Below are positions 1-6,444 of a stretch of 10,177 nt of DNA, piece by piece; position 1 is the first letter of the stretch, and each line of letters opens with the position of its first letter. The position numbers were made by a program, and so were the translations under genes. This DNA is from SIG603 sp964369415 (GTDB taxonomy: Bacteria; Bacillota; Clostridia; Oscillospirales; Acutalibacteraceae). Under the pieces are notes generated by a model, which saw only the letters and a program-made list of their open reading frames with translations, did no database searches and was not told where the DNA came from. The stretch is from the NCBI GenBank assembly GCA_964369415.1, contig CAYJFP010000042.1, forward strand, positions 1 through 10,177, read 5' to 3'.

Positions 1-50
1 CAAAAGAAAATCGAGTGCCACAACCCTCACTTGGGTTATGAACACTCGAT
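1..50 (-). terminator. Intrinsic terminator after tRNA-Pro
   Basis: Read on the minus strand, an eight-base stem (ATCGAGTG at 50-43 with CACTCGAT at 17-10) encloses a second imperfect stem (33-40 with 19-26, one mismatch) and is followed at once by TTTTCTTTTG. A GC-containing hairpin plus U-run just after the encoded CCA of tRNA-Pro is the expected end of a tRNA operon. Confidence 0.85.
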
Positions 51-51
51 A

Positions 52-128
<77 letters not shown>

Positions 129-140
129 ATAATCCATTTA

Positions 141-184
141 AACTGTAAAAATGACAAAACTCAGATGAATTTTGTCATTCAGTT
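141..184 (-). terminator. Intercistronic hairpin between the two tRNA genes
   Basis: AATGACAAAA (150-159) is perfectly complementary to TTTTGTCATT (170-179), with a ten-base loop. Outer bases AACTG (141-145) and CAGTT (180-184) can also pair. On the minus strand the stem starts one base after the CCA of tRNA-Gln and is followed by TTTACAG. The stem is AT-rich, so it could be a leaky terminator that lowers tRNA-Pro output, or a processing signal for tRNA 3'-end maturation. The sequence alone does not decide between these. Confidence 0.55.
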
Positions 185-258
185 TGGCTGCGGAACTAGG
201 ATTCGAACCCAGACAAACAGAGTCAGAGTCTGCCGTGCTACCGTTACACAATTCCGCA
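185..258 (-). tRNA. tRNA-Gln (anticodon CTG)
   Basis: The minus strand folds into a complete 74-nt cloverleaf. It has an acceptor stem TGCGGAA/TTCCGCA, a D stem GTGT/GCAC, an anticodon stem GCAGA/TCTGT with loop CTCTGAC (U33 present), a four-base variable loop, and a T arm CTGGG/CCTAG with loop TTCGAAT. The discriminator is G and CCA is encoded. Anticodon CUG reads the glutamine codon CAG only. It is the first gene of the two-tRNA unit, about 29 nt downstream of the predicted transcription start. In an AT-rich genome the UUG isoacceptor would be the main Gln tRNA, so this is probably the minor one. Confidence 0.95.
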
Positions 259-293
259 ATAAACTATATACAGCATAGCAGTATAACATTAAA

Positions 294-322
294 ATTATAT
301 CAAATAATAAAATCAATGTCAA
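294..322 (-). promoter_or_regulatory. Consensus sigma-A promoter of the tRNA-Gln/tRNA-Pro unit
   Basis: On the minus strand TTGACA (322-317) and TATAAT (299-294) are separated by exactly 17 bases. Both hexamers match the consensus at all six positions. The expected start is near 287, about 29 nt before the first tRNA base. The -35 box lies three bases past the stop codon of the upstream membrane protein gene. Confidence 0.9.
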
Positions 323-325
323 TAA

Positions 326-880
326 TTATCTGCCGTAAAATTCCTGTCTCAAATGTCTTGGAACAAATGGTTTCATTGCGTCTAAAACTTTTTGACTTGG
401 GTCAAATACAACCAAAGTCATACCTGTTTTTTTGCTGTTTACAACAACATAAACACCGTCTTTTCCGTCTGAATCTGCACCGGCAAAAATCTGCTTGTCA
501 AACCTTCTATTTTTAAGTGCTTCTGCTTTATCCGCATACTTTCCAATTTCTTCAATACTTTTTGTATCGAAAGAAGTAAGTCTTTTTCTTGATTTTCTAT
601 TCATTATTTTATCAACAGAAACATCTCCATTAGTAACAGCGTACTCAAATTCAAGATTTCTGCTTCCTATAACCCAGTAGATACCAAAAATCGCACCAGC
701 TGCTATCATTAATACAACAGTACTTGCTGTAGCACCTATAAATAATGGCAAGAATAAAAATGCAGCTATTGTAAGTGTTACACCTAATACTATTGTTCCA
801 AGCATAATCGCATAATCCACTACGCCCATCTTTCTTTTAACCATATATTCTACAAAAACATCCATTGAAAAGTTACTCAT
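326..880 (-). CDS. Small two-helix membrane protein (DUF6106-like)
   Basis: I read this as a 184-residue protein of unknown function. A short amphipathic N terminus with a charged VKRK stretch (about residues 12-16) precedes two hydrophobic segments (about 22-46 and 51-72). These are followed by a soluble, basic and acidic C-terminal part of about 110 residues that contains NLEFEYAVTNGDVSVDKI. The order (two helices, then an NLEFEY..TNG strand, then a KRKR-like basic patch) recalls the DUF6106 family of Clostridia; this is from memory and not from a search. I chose the ATG at 880 because AAGGA lies 11 nt upstream. The in-frame ATG at 892 overlaps that same site and has no site of its own. The gene has its own promoter and no visible terminator before the tRNA promoter. 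The soluble tail is probably cytoplasmic, by inference only. Confidence 0.75.
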   Translation of the reverse strand: MSNFSMDVFVEYMVKRKMGVVDYAIMLGTIVLGVTLTIAAFLFLPLFIGATASTVVLMIAAGAIFGIYWVIGSRNLEFEYAVTNGDVSVDKIMNRKSRKRLTSFDTKSIEEIGKYADKAEALKNRRFDKQIFAGADSDGKDGVYVVVNSKKTGMTLVVFDPSQKVLDAMKPFVPRHLRQEFYGR

Positions 881-930
881 TTTTAAAACCATCCTTCATT
901 CATACAGTAAAATTAATATTTATTTGAATC

Positions 931-959
931 ATTTTACCACGATATTTGATAAATTTCAA
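931..959 (-). promoter_or_regulatory. Promoter of the membrane protein gene
   Basis: On the minus strand TTGAAA (959-954) and TAAAAT (936-931) are spaced by 17 bases. The bases TGG directly before the -10 give an extended -10 motif (TGn). The predicted start near 924 leaves a leader of about 45 nt. Confidence 0.75.
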
Positions 960-1019
960 TAAAAAATATTGTTAACAAATTTAAAATTTTTATTAAGTCA
1001 AATAATTTATCAATTTCAC

Positions 1020-1048
1020 TTGAATATTTTATCCCTTTGTGTTATCAT
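1020..1048 (+). promoter_or_regulatory. Promoter of the pheST T-box leader
   Basis: TTGAAT (1020-1025) and TATCAT (1043-1048) are separated by 17 bases. They lie just upstream of the T-box Stem I, where a promoter for the leader must be. The predicted start is near 1055. Confidence 0.7.
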
Positions 1049-1054
1049 CTTATA

Positions 1055-1281
1055 AACGCATTGAAAAAGAAAAGTAGATTTGTTGATGCACTAAGAGAGG
1101 TTTTGCCATCGGCTGAAAGCAAGACTGTGCTTATTCATTTTGAAGTTCCCTTTGGAGTGGCTTTGCTGAAATTTTAGTAGGTGAAGACGGTTTGGCTACG
1201 TTATAGCCTTTAAAGAGCTTTATTTAGCTAAAATTGGGTGGTACCACGAATTATTTCGTCCCATACTGGGGCGCTTTTTTT
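1055..1281 (+). promoter_or_regulatory. T-box riboswitch, Phe specifier, controlling pheST
   Basis: This leader senses uncharged tRNA-Phe and lets transcription into pheS proceed when charging is low. Stem I is visible: GCAC (1088-1091) pairs with GTGC (1117-1120), and above it a 7-bp helix GTTTTGC/GCAAGAC closes a loop holding ATCGGCTGAAA. The AGAGAG stretch sits on the 5' side. The specifier loop holds GAAGTTCCC, and I read TTC at 1146-1148 as the Phe codon. The conserved T-box GGGTGGTACCACG starts at 1236. The antiterminator pairs TGGG plus ACGAA (1235-1238, 1246-1250) with TTCGT plus CCCA (1255-1263) around a TGGTACC bulge that would bind the tRNA 3' end. The competing terminator uses CGTCCC from the same strand, so the two folds exclude each other. 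Family behaviour is well established; the codon assignment agrees with the downstream gene. Confidence 0.95.
1257..1281 (+). terminator. T-box regulated terminator
   Basis: CGTCCC (1257-1262) pairs with GGGGCG (1268-1273) across the loop ATACT, with one G-U pair, followed by seven T residues (1275-1281). It shares its left arm with the antiterminator, as expected of a transcriptional T-box. Confidence 0.9.
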
Positions 1282-1344
1282 ATGCCTTTTTGCCCATTTT
1301 TTATTAAATTTACTTTAAATTCATTAATTGAAAGGAAGATAATA

Positions 1345-2373
1345 TTGAACGAACTAACTAACAAAATCAAACTAGACTTGGAACAAGAGCTTTCATCGGT
1401 GACTTCACTAGAAGAAATCGAAAAGGTTAGAGTGTCTTACCTAGGAAAGAAAGGCAAAATTTCAGGACTTATGCAGGAACTTAAGAATGTTCCGAACGAA
1501 GAGAAGAAACAGTACGGACAAAACATAAATATTCTTAAAAAAGAAGCTGAGGAATTAATCACTGCTAAAACAGCGAACCTTGCTAAACTTGAAGAGGAAA
1601 AACTTGTAGCTTCTGCTGAGAAATACGATATCAGCCTTCCATCAGAGGAAAAAAGCGGTTCTTACCACCCTATTACGATAGTTCAAAGAGAGCTTGAAGA
1701 AATTTTCTCTTCTATGGGCTTTACTATCGAAGATTACAAGGAAATTGTTAATGATTATCAGTGCTTTGAAGCATTAAACATTCCTAAACATCATCCGGCA
1801 AGAGATATGCAGGACACATACTATCTAAGTAATGGCCAACTTCTTAAAACTCACACTTCAGCCGCACAAAATGCAATTATGAAAAAATACGGCGCACCAC
1901 TCAAAGCAGTTTTTCCTGGTAGATGCTTTAGAAATGAGTCCACCGATGCAAGCCATGAAACTACATTCTTCCAAATGGAAGGCATGATGATAGACACAGA
2001 TATTTCGATTTCAAATATTATTTATTATATGAAAACCATGCTTTCAGAAGTGTTTAAAAGAGACATAAACGTAAGGCTTCGTCCTGGCTTTTTCCCATTT
2101 GTTGAGCCTGGATTTGAGCTTGATATAAACTGCCTTATCTGCGGCGGTGAAGGCTGTTCTACCTGTAAAAATTCAGGGTGGCTTGAGCTTTGCCCTTGCG
2201 GAATGATTCATCCAAACGTGCTTGAAGCCGGTGGAATCGACACCGAAAAATACACAGGTTTTGCCTTTGGCCTAGGTCTTACAAGGCTTGCTATGATGCG
2301 TTTTGGAATTAAGGATATCAGAGATTTAAACAGCGGAAATCTAAAAGTTTTAGAACAGTTCAATCACGAATAA
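1345..2373 (+). CDS. pheS: Phenylalanyl-tRNA synthetase alpha subunit
   Basis: PheS is the catalytic subunit of the cytoplasmic alpha2-beta2 class II enzyme that charges tRNA-Phe. The 342 residues match the usual bacterial length of about 340. An N-terminal coiled-coil tRNA-binding arm (about 1-85) contains VSYLGKKGKIS. The class II core follows with THTSAAQ (about 169-175), motif 2 GRCFRNE (192-198) followed by TDASHE, and motif 3 with GLGLTRL (309-315). A Cys cluster C263-x2-C266-x4-C271-x2-C274 precedes GMIHPNVLE, as in many PheS proteins. The start is taken as TTG at 1345, preceded by GAAAGGAAG at a good distance. The frame stays open back to 1234, but that stretch is T-box RNA and terminator. 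pheT starts 12 nt downstream, so the two are one operon controlled by the T-box. Confidence 0.96.
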   Translation: MNELTNKIKLDLEQELSSVTSLEEIEKVRVSYLGKKGKISGLMQELKNVPNEEKKQYGQNINILKKEAEELITAKTANLAKLEEEKLVASAEKYDISLPSEEKSGSYHPITIVQRELEEIFSSMGFTIEDYKEIVNDYQCFEALNIPKHHPARDMQDTYYLSNGQLLKTHTSAAQNAIMKKYGAPLKAVFPGRCFRNESTDASHETTFFQMEGMMIDTDISISNIIYYMKTMLSEVFKRDINVRLRPGFFPFVEPGFELDINCLICGGEGCSTCKNSGWLELCPCGMIHPNVLEAGGIDTEKYTGFAFGLGLTRLAMMRFGIKDIRDLNSGNLKVLEQFNHE

Positions 2374-2385
2374 GGAGGAGTAAAC

Positions 2386-4743
2386 ATGTTAATTTCAATG
2401 AATTGGCTTAGTGATTTTGTTGATTTATCAGGTCTTGATAAAGAGTCACTCATTAAGCGTTTTACACTTTCGACCGCAGAGGTTGAAGATATAATTATTA
2501 AAGGTGAAAATCTTAAAGATGTTGTCACAGCTAAAATTTTGTCAGTTGAGAAACATCCAGATTCTAAAAAACTTCATCTATTAAAAGTAGACGGTGGAGA
2601 TAAGGTATATGACGTGGTTTGCGGTGCACCAAATGTTCGTGAAGGCATGATTATTCCTTTTGTAAAAGCTGGCGGACAAGTTGGCGACATGGAAATTAAA
2701 CTTGCAACTGTTGCTGGTTTTGAGTCACAAGGTATGTGCTGTTCAGAGCTAGAACTTGGCATTAGTGGAGACCACAAGGGGCTTATGGAGCTTCCTTCTG
2801 ATTTAGAGCTTGGCATAGATATTAGAGATATTTACGATATTCGTGACATCGTGTTTGAAGTCGATAACAAATCTCTTACAAACAGGCCTGACCTTTGGGG
2901 CCATTACGGTATTGCAAGAGAATTTGCCGCAATTACTGGCAGAGAACTTAAGCCTTTAGAAACTCTTGACTTATCTTCTTACAACACTCTTCCATCTCTT
3001 TCTATTCAGATTAAAGATGAACTTTGTTTAAGATATTCAGGAATAACCGTAGAAAATGTTAAGGAAAATATCAGTCCTGTCAACATGAGGATTCGCCTTT
3101 TTTACTGCGGGAACAGAAGTATTAATCTTCTTGCTGACCTTACAAACTATTTAATGCTTGAAATGGGACAGCCTATGCATGCCTTTGATTCTAGAAAGGT
3201 AAATGCTGTTGAAGTCAAAAGATTTAGTGATAATTTCGAATTTACGACTCTTGACGGAGAAACAAGGCTAATTGATGAGAATACTTTAATGATTTGCAAT
3301 GAAAAAGAAGCCGTTGCTATAGCGGGCGTTATGGGCGGACTTGAATCTGAAATTGAGGACGATACCACTGGACTTCTTTTAGAATCGGCTTGCTTTGACC
3401 CTGTTTGTGTCAGAAAGACTTCTACAAGACTAGGCCTTAGGTCCGATGCTAGCATGAGATACGAAAAAACACTTGACCCTGAGATGACTGTCACGGCTAT
3501 AGAGAGATTTTTACTTCTTTTAACTTCTATCGACAGTGGTGTAAAGGTAACTTCGTCTTTAACTGATGTCTATATCAAAAAATATCCTGTTAGAAAATTG
3601 AGCTTTACTAAATCGTATGTAGATAGATACACCGGAATTGAAATAAGCGATGAAAGAATATTAAACACACTTATTTCTTTAGGTTTTAAGACAACTTTAG
3701 AAGGTGATACTTTTAGCACCGAAGTTCCCACATGGAGAGCTACTAAGGATGTAACGATTAAAGCTGATATCATCGAAGAAATCACTAGAATTTACGGTTA
3801 TGATAACTTTGAGGTTAAAACTTCAAGAAGTGCACTTTATCCTGTTTTACCTTCTAAAATTAATTCTTGCAGTAAATATGCTAAGGATATCCTTGTAAAT
3901 GATTATAAACTGCACGAAGTTCACTCTTATGTATGGTGTGATGCTAAAAAGTACAAGGATTTAGGTATAGAGCTTCCAGAAAATGTTAGACTGATGAACT
4001 CGATAAATCCTGACTGCGTTGTCATCAGAACGTCTATAATTCCAACACTTTTAAGCTATGTTTCTGAAAATAAATCTTACGCGCCTGATTTTGGCATTTT
4101 TGAAATCGGTTGTGTGACTAAGGGGCTTAAGGAAGACGGCGAGTGCAACGAGAGAAAAACTCTTTCCATTTGTCTTTATTCAAAAACTAAGAGCGAAAAA
4201 GAATTATTTTTCTCACTTAGAGACATGATTTATTCTATATTTAATAAAATTAAACATCAAGAGCCTTCATTCAAAAATGTAGATTCATCACAAAGTTTTG
4301 AACATCCAGTAAATACAGTTTCAGTAGAGCTAGAAAATATTTCCTACGGAAAAATGTATACCATCTATCCTACTGTAAAGAATAAGATAGATAAAAAGGC
4401 AAGTATCGTCGCAGCAGAAATTGACATGACTGATTTTAAAGATATTGAATCTAAGGTAATCAAATTCTCTGAACCATCAAAATTTCCAGGAATTGACATT
4501 GACCTTTCACTGAATATTGATAAAAATATCTCCTTTAAAGAATTAAAATCTTGCTGGGAAAACAGCTCAGAGCTTCTAAAAAATGTCAGCGTTATCGACA
4601 TTTACGAAGGCGAACAAAAAAGCATTACAATTAGACTTTCGTTCGTATCAAGCGAAAAAACCTTGTCTAAAGCTGAATTGCAGCAATATATCGACAATAT
4701 TCTAGATAATTTGAGTAAAAAAGGTGCAAATTTGAAGTCATAA
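2386..4743 (+). CDS. pheT: Phenylalanyl-tRNA synthetase beta subunit
   Basis: PheT is the structural and editing partner of PheS: it binds tRNA-Phe and hydrolyses mischarged Tyr-tRNA-Phe. The 785 residues are close to the usual length of about 800. An N-terminal OB-fold tRNA-binding domain (about 40-150) has HPDSKKLHLLKVD, CGAPNV and GMCCSELELGI. NRPDLWGHYGIAREFAA follows, then the B3/B4 editing region with TNYLMLEMGQPMHAFD (ending near 269) and VMGG. The B5 domain ends in PTWRATKDVTIKADIIEEI (about 448-466), then comes the catalytic-like core. The C-terminal FDX-ACB anticodon-binding domain (about 694-785) begins FSEPSKFPGIDIDLSL. The ATG at 2386 has an AGGAGG-type site (AAGGAGGAG) six bases upstream. 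No clear terminator follows, so some transcripts may run on into ireB. Confidence 0.97.
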   Translation: MLISMNWLSDFVDLSGLDKESLIKRFTLSTAEVEDIIIKGENLKDVVTAKILSVEKHPDSKKLHLLKVDGGDKVYDVVCGAPNVREGMIIPFVKAGGQVGDMEIKLATVAGFESQGMCCSELELGISGDHKGLMELPSDLELGIDIRDIYDIRDIVFEVDNKSLTNRPDLWGHYGIAREFAAITGRELKPLETLDLSSYNTLPSLSIQIKDELCLRYSGITVENVKENISPVNMRIRLFYCGNRSINLLADLTNYLMLEMGQPMHAFDSRKVNAVEVKRFSDNFEFTTLDGETRLIDENTLMICNEKEAVAIAGVMGGLESEIEDDTTGLLLESACFDPVCVRKTSTRLGLRSDASMRYEKTLDPEMTVTAIERFLLLLTSIDSGVKVTSSLTDVYIKKYPVRKLSFTKSYVDRYTGIEISDERILNTLISLGFKTTLEGDTFSTEVPTWRATKDVTIKADIIEEITRIYGYDNFEVKTSRSALYPVLPSKINSCSKYAKDILVNDYKLHEVHSYVWCDAKKYKDLGIELPENVRLMNSINPDCVVIRTSIIPTLLSYVSENKSYAPDFGIFEIGCVTKGLKEDGECNERKTLSICLYSKTKSEKELFFSLRDMIYSIFNKIKHQEPSFKNVDSSQSFEHPVNTVSVELENISYGKMYTIYPTVKNKIDKKASIVAAEIDMTDFKDIESKVIKFSEPSKFPGIDIDLSLNIDKNISFKELKSCWENSSELLKNVSVIDIYEGEQKSITIRLSFVSSEKTLSKAELQQYIDNILDNLSKKGANLKS

Positions 4744-4775
4744 TATTAATTTTTTGTTACACATTTTCATTTCTA

Positions 4776-4804
4776 TTGTAATTATTCTAATTTTGATGTA
4801 TTAT
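4776..4804 (+). promoter_or_regulatory. Promoter of ireB
   Basis: TTGTAA (4776-4781) and TATTAT (4799-4804) are spaced by 17 bases, with TG directly before the -10. The predicted start near 4811 would put the strong ribosome binding site almost at the 5' end of the transcript. That would make an almost leaderless mRNA, so a start slightly upstream or read-through from pheT is also possible. Confidence 0.55.
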
Positions 4805-4827
4805 AGATATATAAGGAGGTGTTTTCC

Positions 4828-5088
4828 ATGCATCAGCAAAATGGAATTGATCAAACGCAAACTTTCTCGATCGAAGAACTTAAAGCAAAAGACATGCAAA
4901 ATACTTTATTAGCTGTTTATGATGCCTTGACTGAAAAGGGGTATAATCCTATTAGTCAAATTGTTGGGTATATATTATCGGAAGACCCAACTTATATTAC
5001 TACCCACAGAAACGCAAGATCGCTTATCAGACATCTTGATAGAGATGAACTTTTAAAAGAGTTGGTAAGAAATTATCTTGGCCAATAA
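4828..5088 (+). CDS. ireB: IreB family regulatory phosphoprotein (UPF0297)
   Basis: This is a small cytoplasmic protein of 86 residues, the usual family size. In Enterococcus the family member IreB is phosphorylated on N-terminal threonines by the PASTA kinase IreK and counteracts cell-envelope stress and cephalosporin resistance. The hallmark core is present: LLAVYDALTEKGYNPISQIVGYILSEDPTYI followed by ARSLIRHLDRDELLKELVRNYL. T10 and T12 in the N-terminal QTQTF segment are the candidate phosphosites. The ATG at 4828 is chosen because AAGGAGG lies eight nt upstream; the in-frame GTG at 4819 overlaps that site and cannot use it. In many Firmicutes ireB lies between alaS and ruvX. Here it follows pheT and is the last plus-strand gene before a strong terminator. 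The family assignment is firm; the role in this organism is inferred. Confidence 0.93.
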   Translation: MHQQNGIDQTQTFSIEELKAKDMQNTLLAVYDALTEKGYNPISQIVGYILSEDPTYITTHRNARSLIRHLDRDELLKELVRNYLGQ

Positions 5089-5102
5089 GTATACTAATAT
5101 TT

Positions 5103-5141
5103 AAGGACTAACTTTCTACTGAAAGCTAGTCCTTTTATTTT
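5103..5141 (+). terminator. Strong terminator between ireB and eno
   Basis: AAGGACTAACTTTC (5103-5116) pairs with GAAAGCTAGTCCTT (5121-5134) around a TACT loop, with one A-C mismatch, followed by TTATTTT. It serves ireB. It starts only a few bases past the end of eno, so the same stem may also stop the minus strand, although the T-run on that side is poor (TTAAATATT). Confidence 0.88.
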
Positions 5142-6375
5142 AGTCTAATATTGTCATTATTCTTAAAAGCCTATTGTATTTTGCCACCCTATCACTTCTA
5201 CAAGGTGCACCTGTTTTGATTTGTCCTGTATTAAGTGCAACTGCTAAATCAGAGATAAATGTATCTTCCGTCTCCCCTGATCTATGAGAGATAATTGTCC
5301 TGTACCCACCGTTTTTTGCAGTTATAACTGCATCTATAGTCTCTGTAATTGTGCCGATTTGATTCGGCTTTATTAAAATTGTATTTCCAGCGCCTTTTTC
5401 CATTCCTTCTCTAAGCTTAGATGTATTAGTGACAAACAAATCATCACCGACTATCTGTAATTTATCTCCAAGCCCAGTTGTCATAAGTGACCAGCCGTCC
5501 CAATCTTCTTCTGATAATGGGTCTTCGATAGATATTATGGGATAAGTTTCACTTAAATTTTTCCAATAATCAATAAGCTCAGTGGTGGTGTAAGACTTTT
5601 TCCTTTTTGGCAAAAAGTAGTCACTTCCCCTTGCCCATTCGCTACCTGCTGCATCTAGTGCAATTTTGACATCTTTAATCGAATAACCCGATTTCTCTAT
5701 AGCCTTAATTATAAATTCTATCGCTTCTTCATCGTTTGATAGATTAGGTGCGAATCCACCTTCATCACCTACCGAAGTCGCAAAACCTTTTGATTTTAAA
5801 ATATCGCCTAAACTATGATATATTTCAGCACAGCACCTAAGCCCTTCTTTAAAGTCCACTGCACCTACTGGCATAATCATAAATTCTTGTATATCAATAT
5901 TATTGGTAGCATGTGCACCACCATTTATTATATTCATCATCGGAACAGGAATTTTCCTTGACGAAGCACCTCCAATAAATCTAAACAGTGGCATTTTATA
6001 GTGAGAAGCAAGTGCCCTAGCTGTCGCCATAGAAACTGCGAGCACCGTATTTGCGCCCAAATTTGACTTATTTGCCGTAGCATCAAGCTCAATCAGGCAA
6101 TTATCTACATTTGCACATGTGATTGTGTTAATATTTTTAAGTGCTGTGTTAATTATCCCATCAATATTCTGTACAGCTTTTAAAACGCCTTTTCCGCCAT
6201 ATCTTGTAATATCTCCATCTCGTTTTTCATGCGCCTCGTATTTACCTGTCGATGCTCCAGACGGTGCTACACCGATTCCTATAGAACCGTCAGATAGCAG
6301 AACTGTCGCACTCACAGTCGGGTTTCCCCTTGAATCCAATATTTCAGTACCAAAAACTTTGTCAATTCTAAGCAT
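5140..6375 (-). CDS. eno: Enolase (phosphopyruvate hydratase)
   Basis: Enolase converts 2-phosphoglycerate to phosphoenolpyruvate in cytoplasmic glycolysis. The N-terminal domain has ILDSRGNPTV and the mobile loop PSGAST (38-43). The TIM-barrel residues are all present: H155 (in GGAHA), E164 (IQEF), E205 (DEGGFAP), the metal ligands D241, E284 and D311, the catalytic K336 (LIKPNQIGT), H364 (SHRSGET) and K387 (IKTGAP). At 411 residues it is shorter than the usual 425-435. The shortfall is mostly at the C terminus, which ends LLRIMTILD where relatives continue for roughly 15-20 more residues. The start ATG has GAAAGGAAAG at five nt. It lies 69 bp after nagB on the same strand with no terminator between, so it could be co-transcribed; a TATAAT at 6433-6428 lacks a good -35. 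Confidence 0.97.
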   Translation of the reverse strand: MLRIDKVFGTEILDSRGNPTVSATVLLSDGSIGIGVAPSGASTGKYEAHEKRDGDITRYGGKGVLKAVQNIDGIINTALKNINTITCANVDNCLIELDATANKSNLGANTVLAVSMATARALASHYKMPLFRFIGGASSRKIPVPMMNIINGGAHATNNIDIQEFMIMPVGAVDFKEGLRCCAEIYHSLGDILKSKGFATSVGDEGGFAPNLSNDEEAIEFIIKAIEKSGYSIKDVKIALDAAGSEWARGSDYFLPKRKKSYTTTELIDYWKNLSETYPIISIEDPLSEEDWDGWSLMTTGLGDKLQIVGDDLFVTNTSKLREGMEKGAGNTILIKPNQIGTITETIDAVITAKNGGYRTIISHRSGETEDTFISDLAVALNTGQIKTGAPCRSDRVAKYNRLLRIMTILD

Positions 6376-6444
6376 TTAATCTTTCCTTTCGGTTAATATC
6401 TTAGAATTAGTTTAGCCAAAATATTACATTATATTAAAATATTA

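Noticed and set aside
881..892. ATG at 892 as start of the membrane protein gene
   Set aside because: The only Shine-Dalgarno-like sequence overlaps this codon, so it fits the ATG at 880 instead.
4819..4827. GTG at 4819 as start of ireB
   Set aside because: It overlaps the AAGGAGG site itself; the ATG at 4828 has ideal spacing and matches the family N terminus.
6428..6433. TATAAT on the minus strand as a promoter for eno
   Set aside because: No acceptable -35 box at 16-18 bases and no extended -10; TATA-like hexamers are expected by chance in this AT-rich gap.
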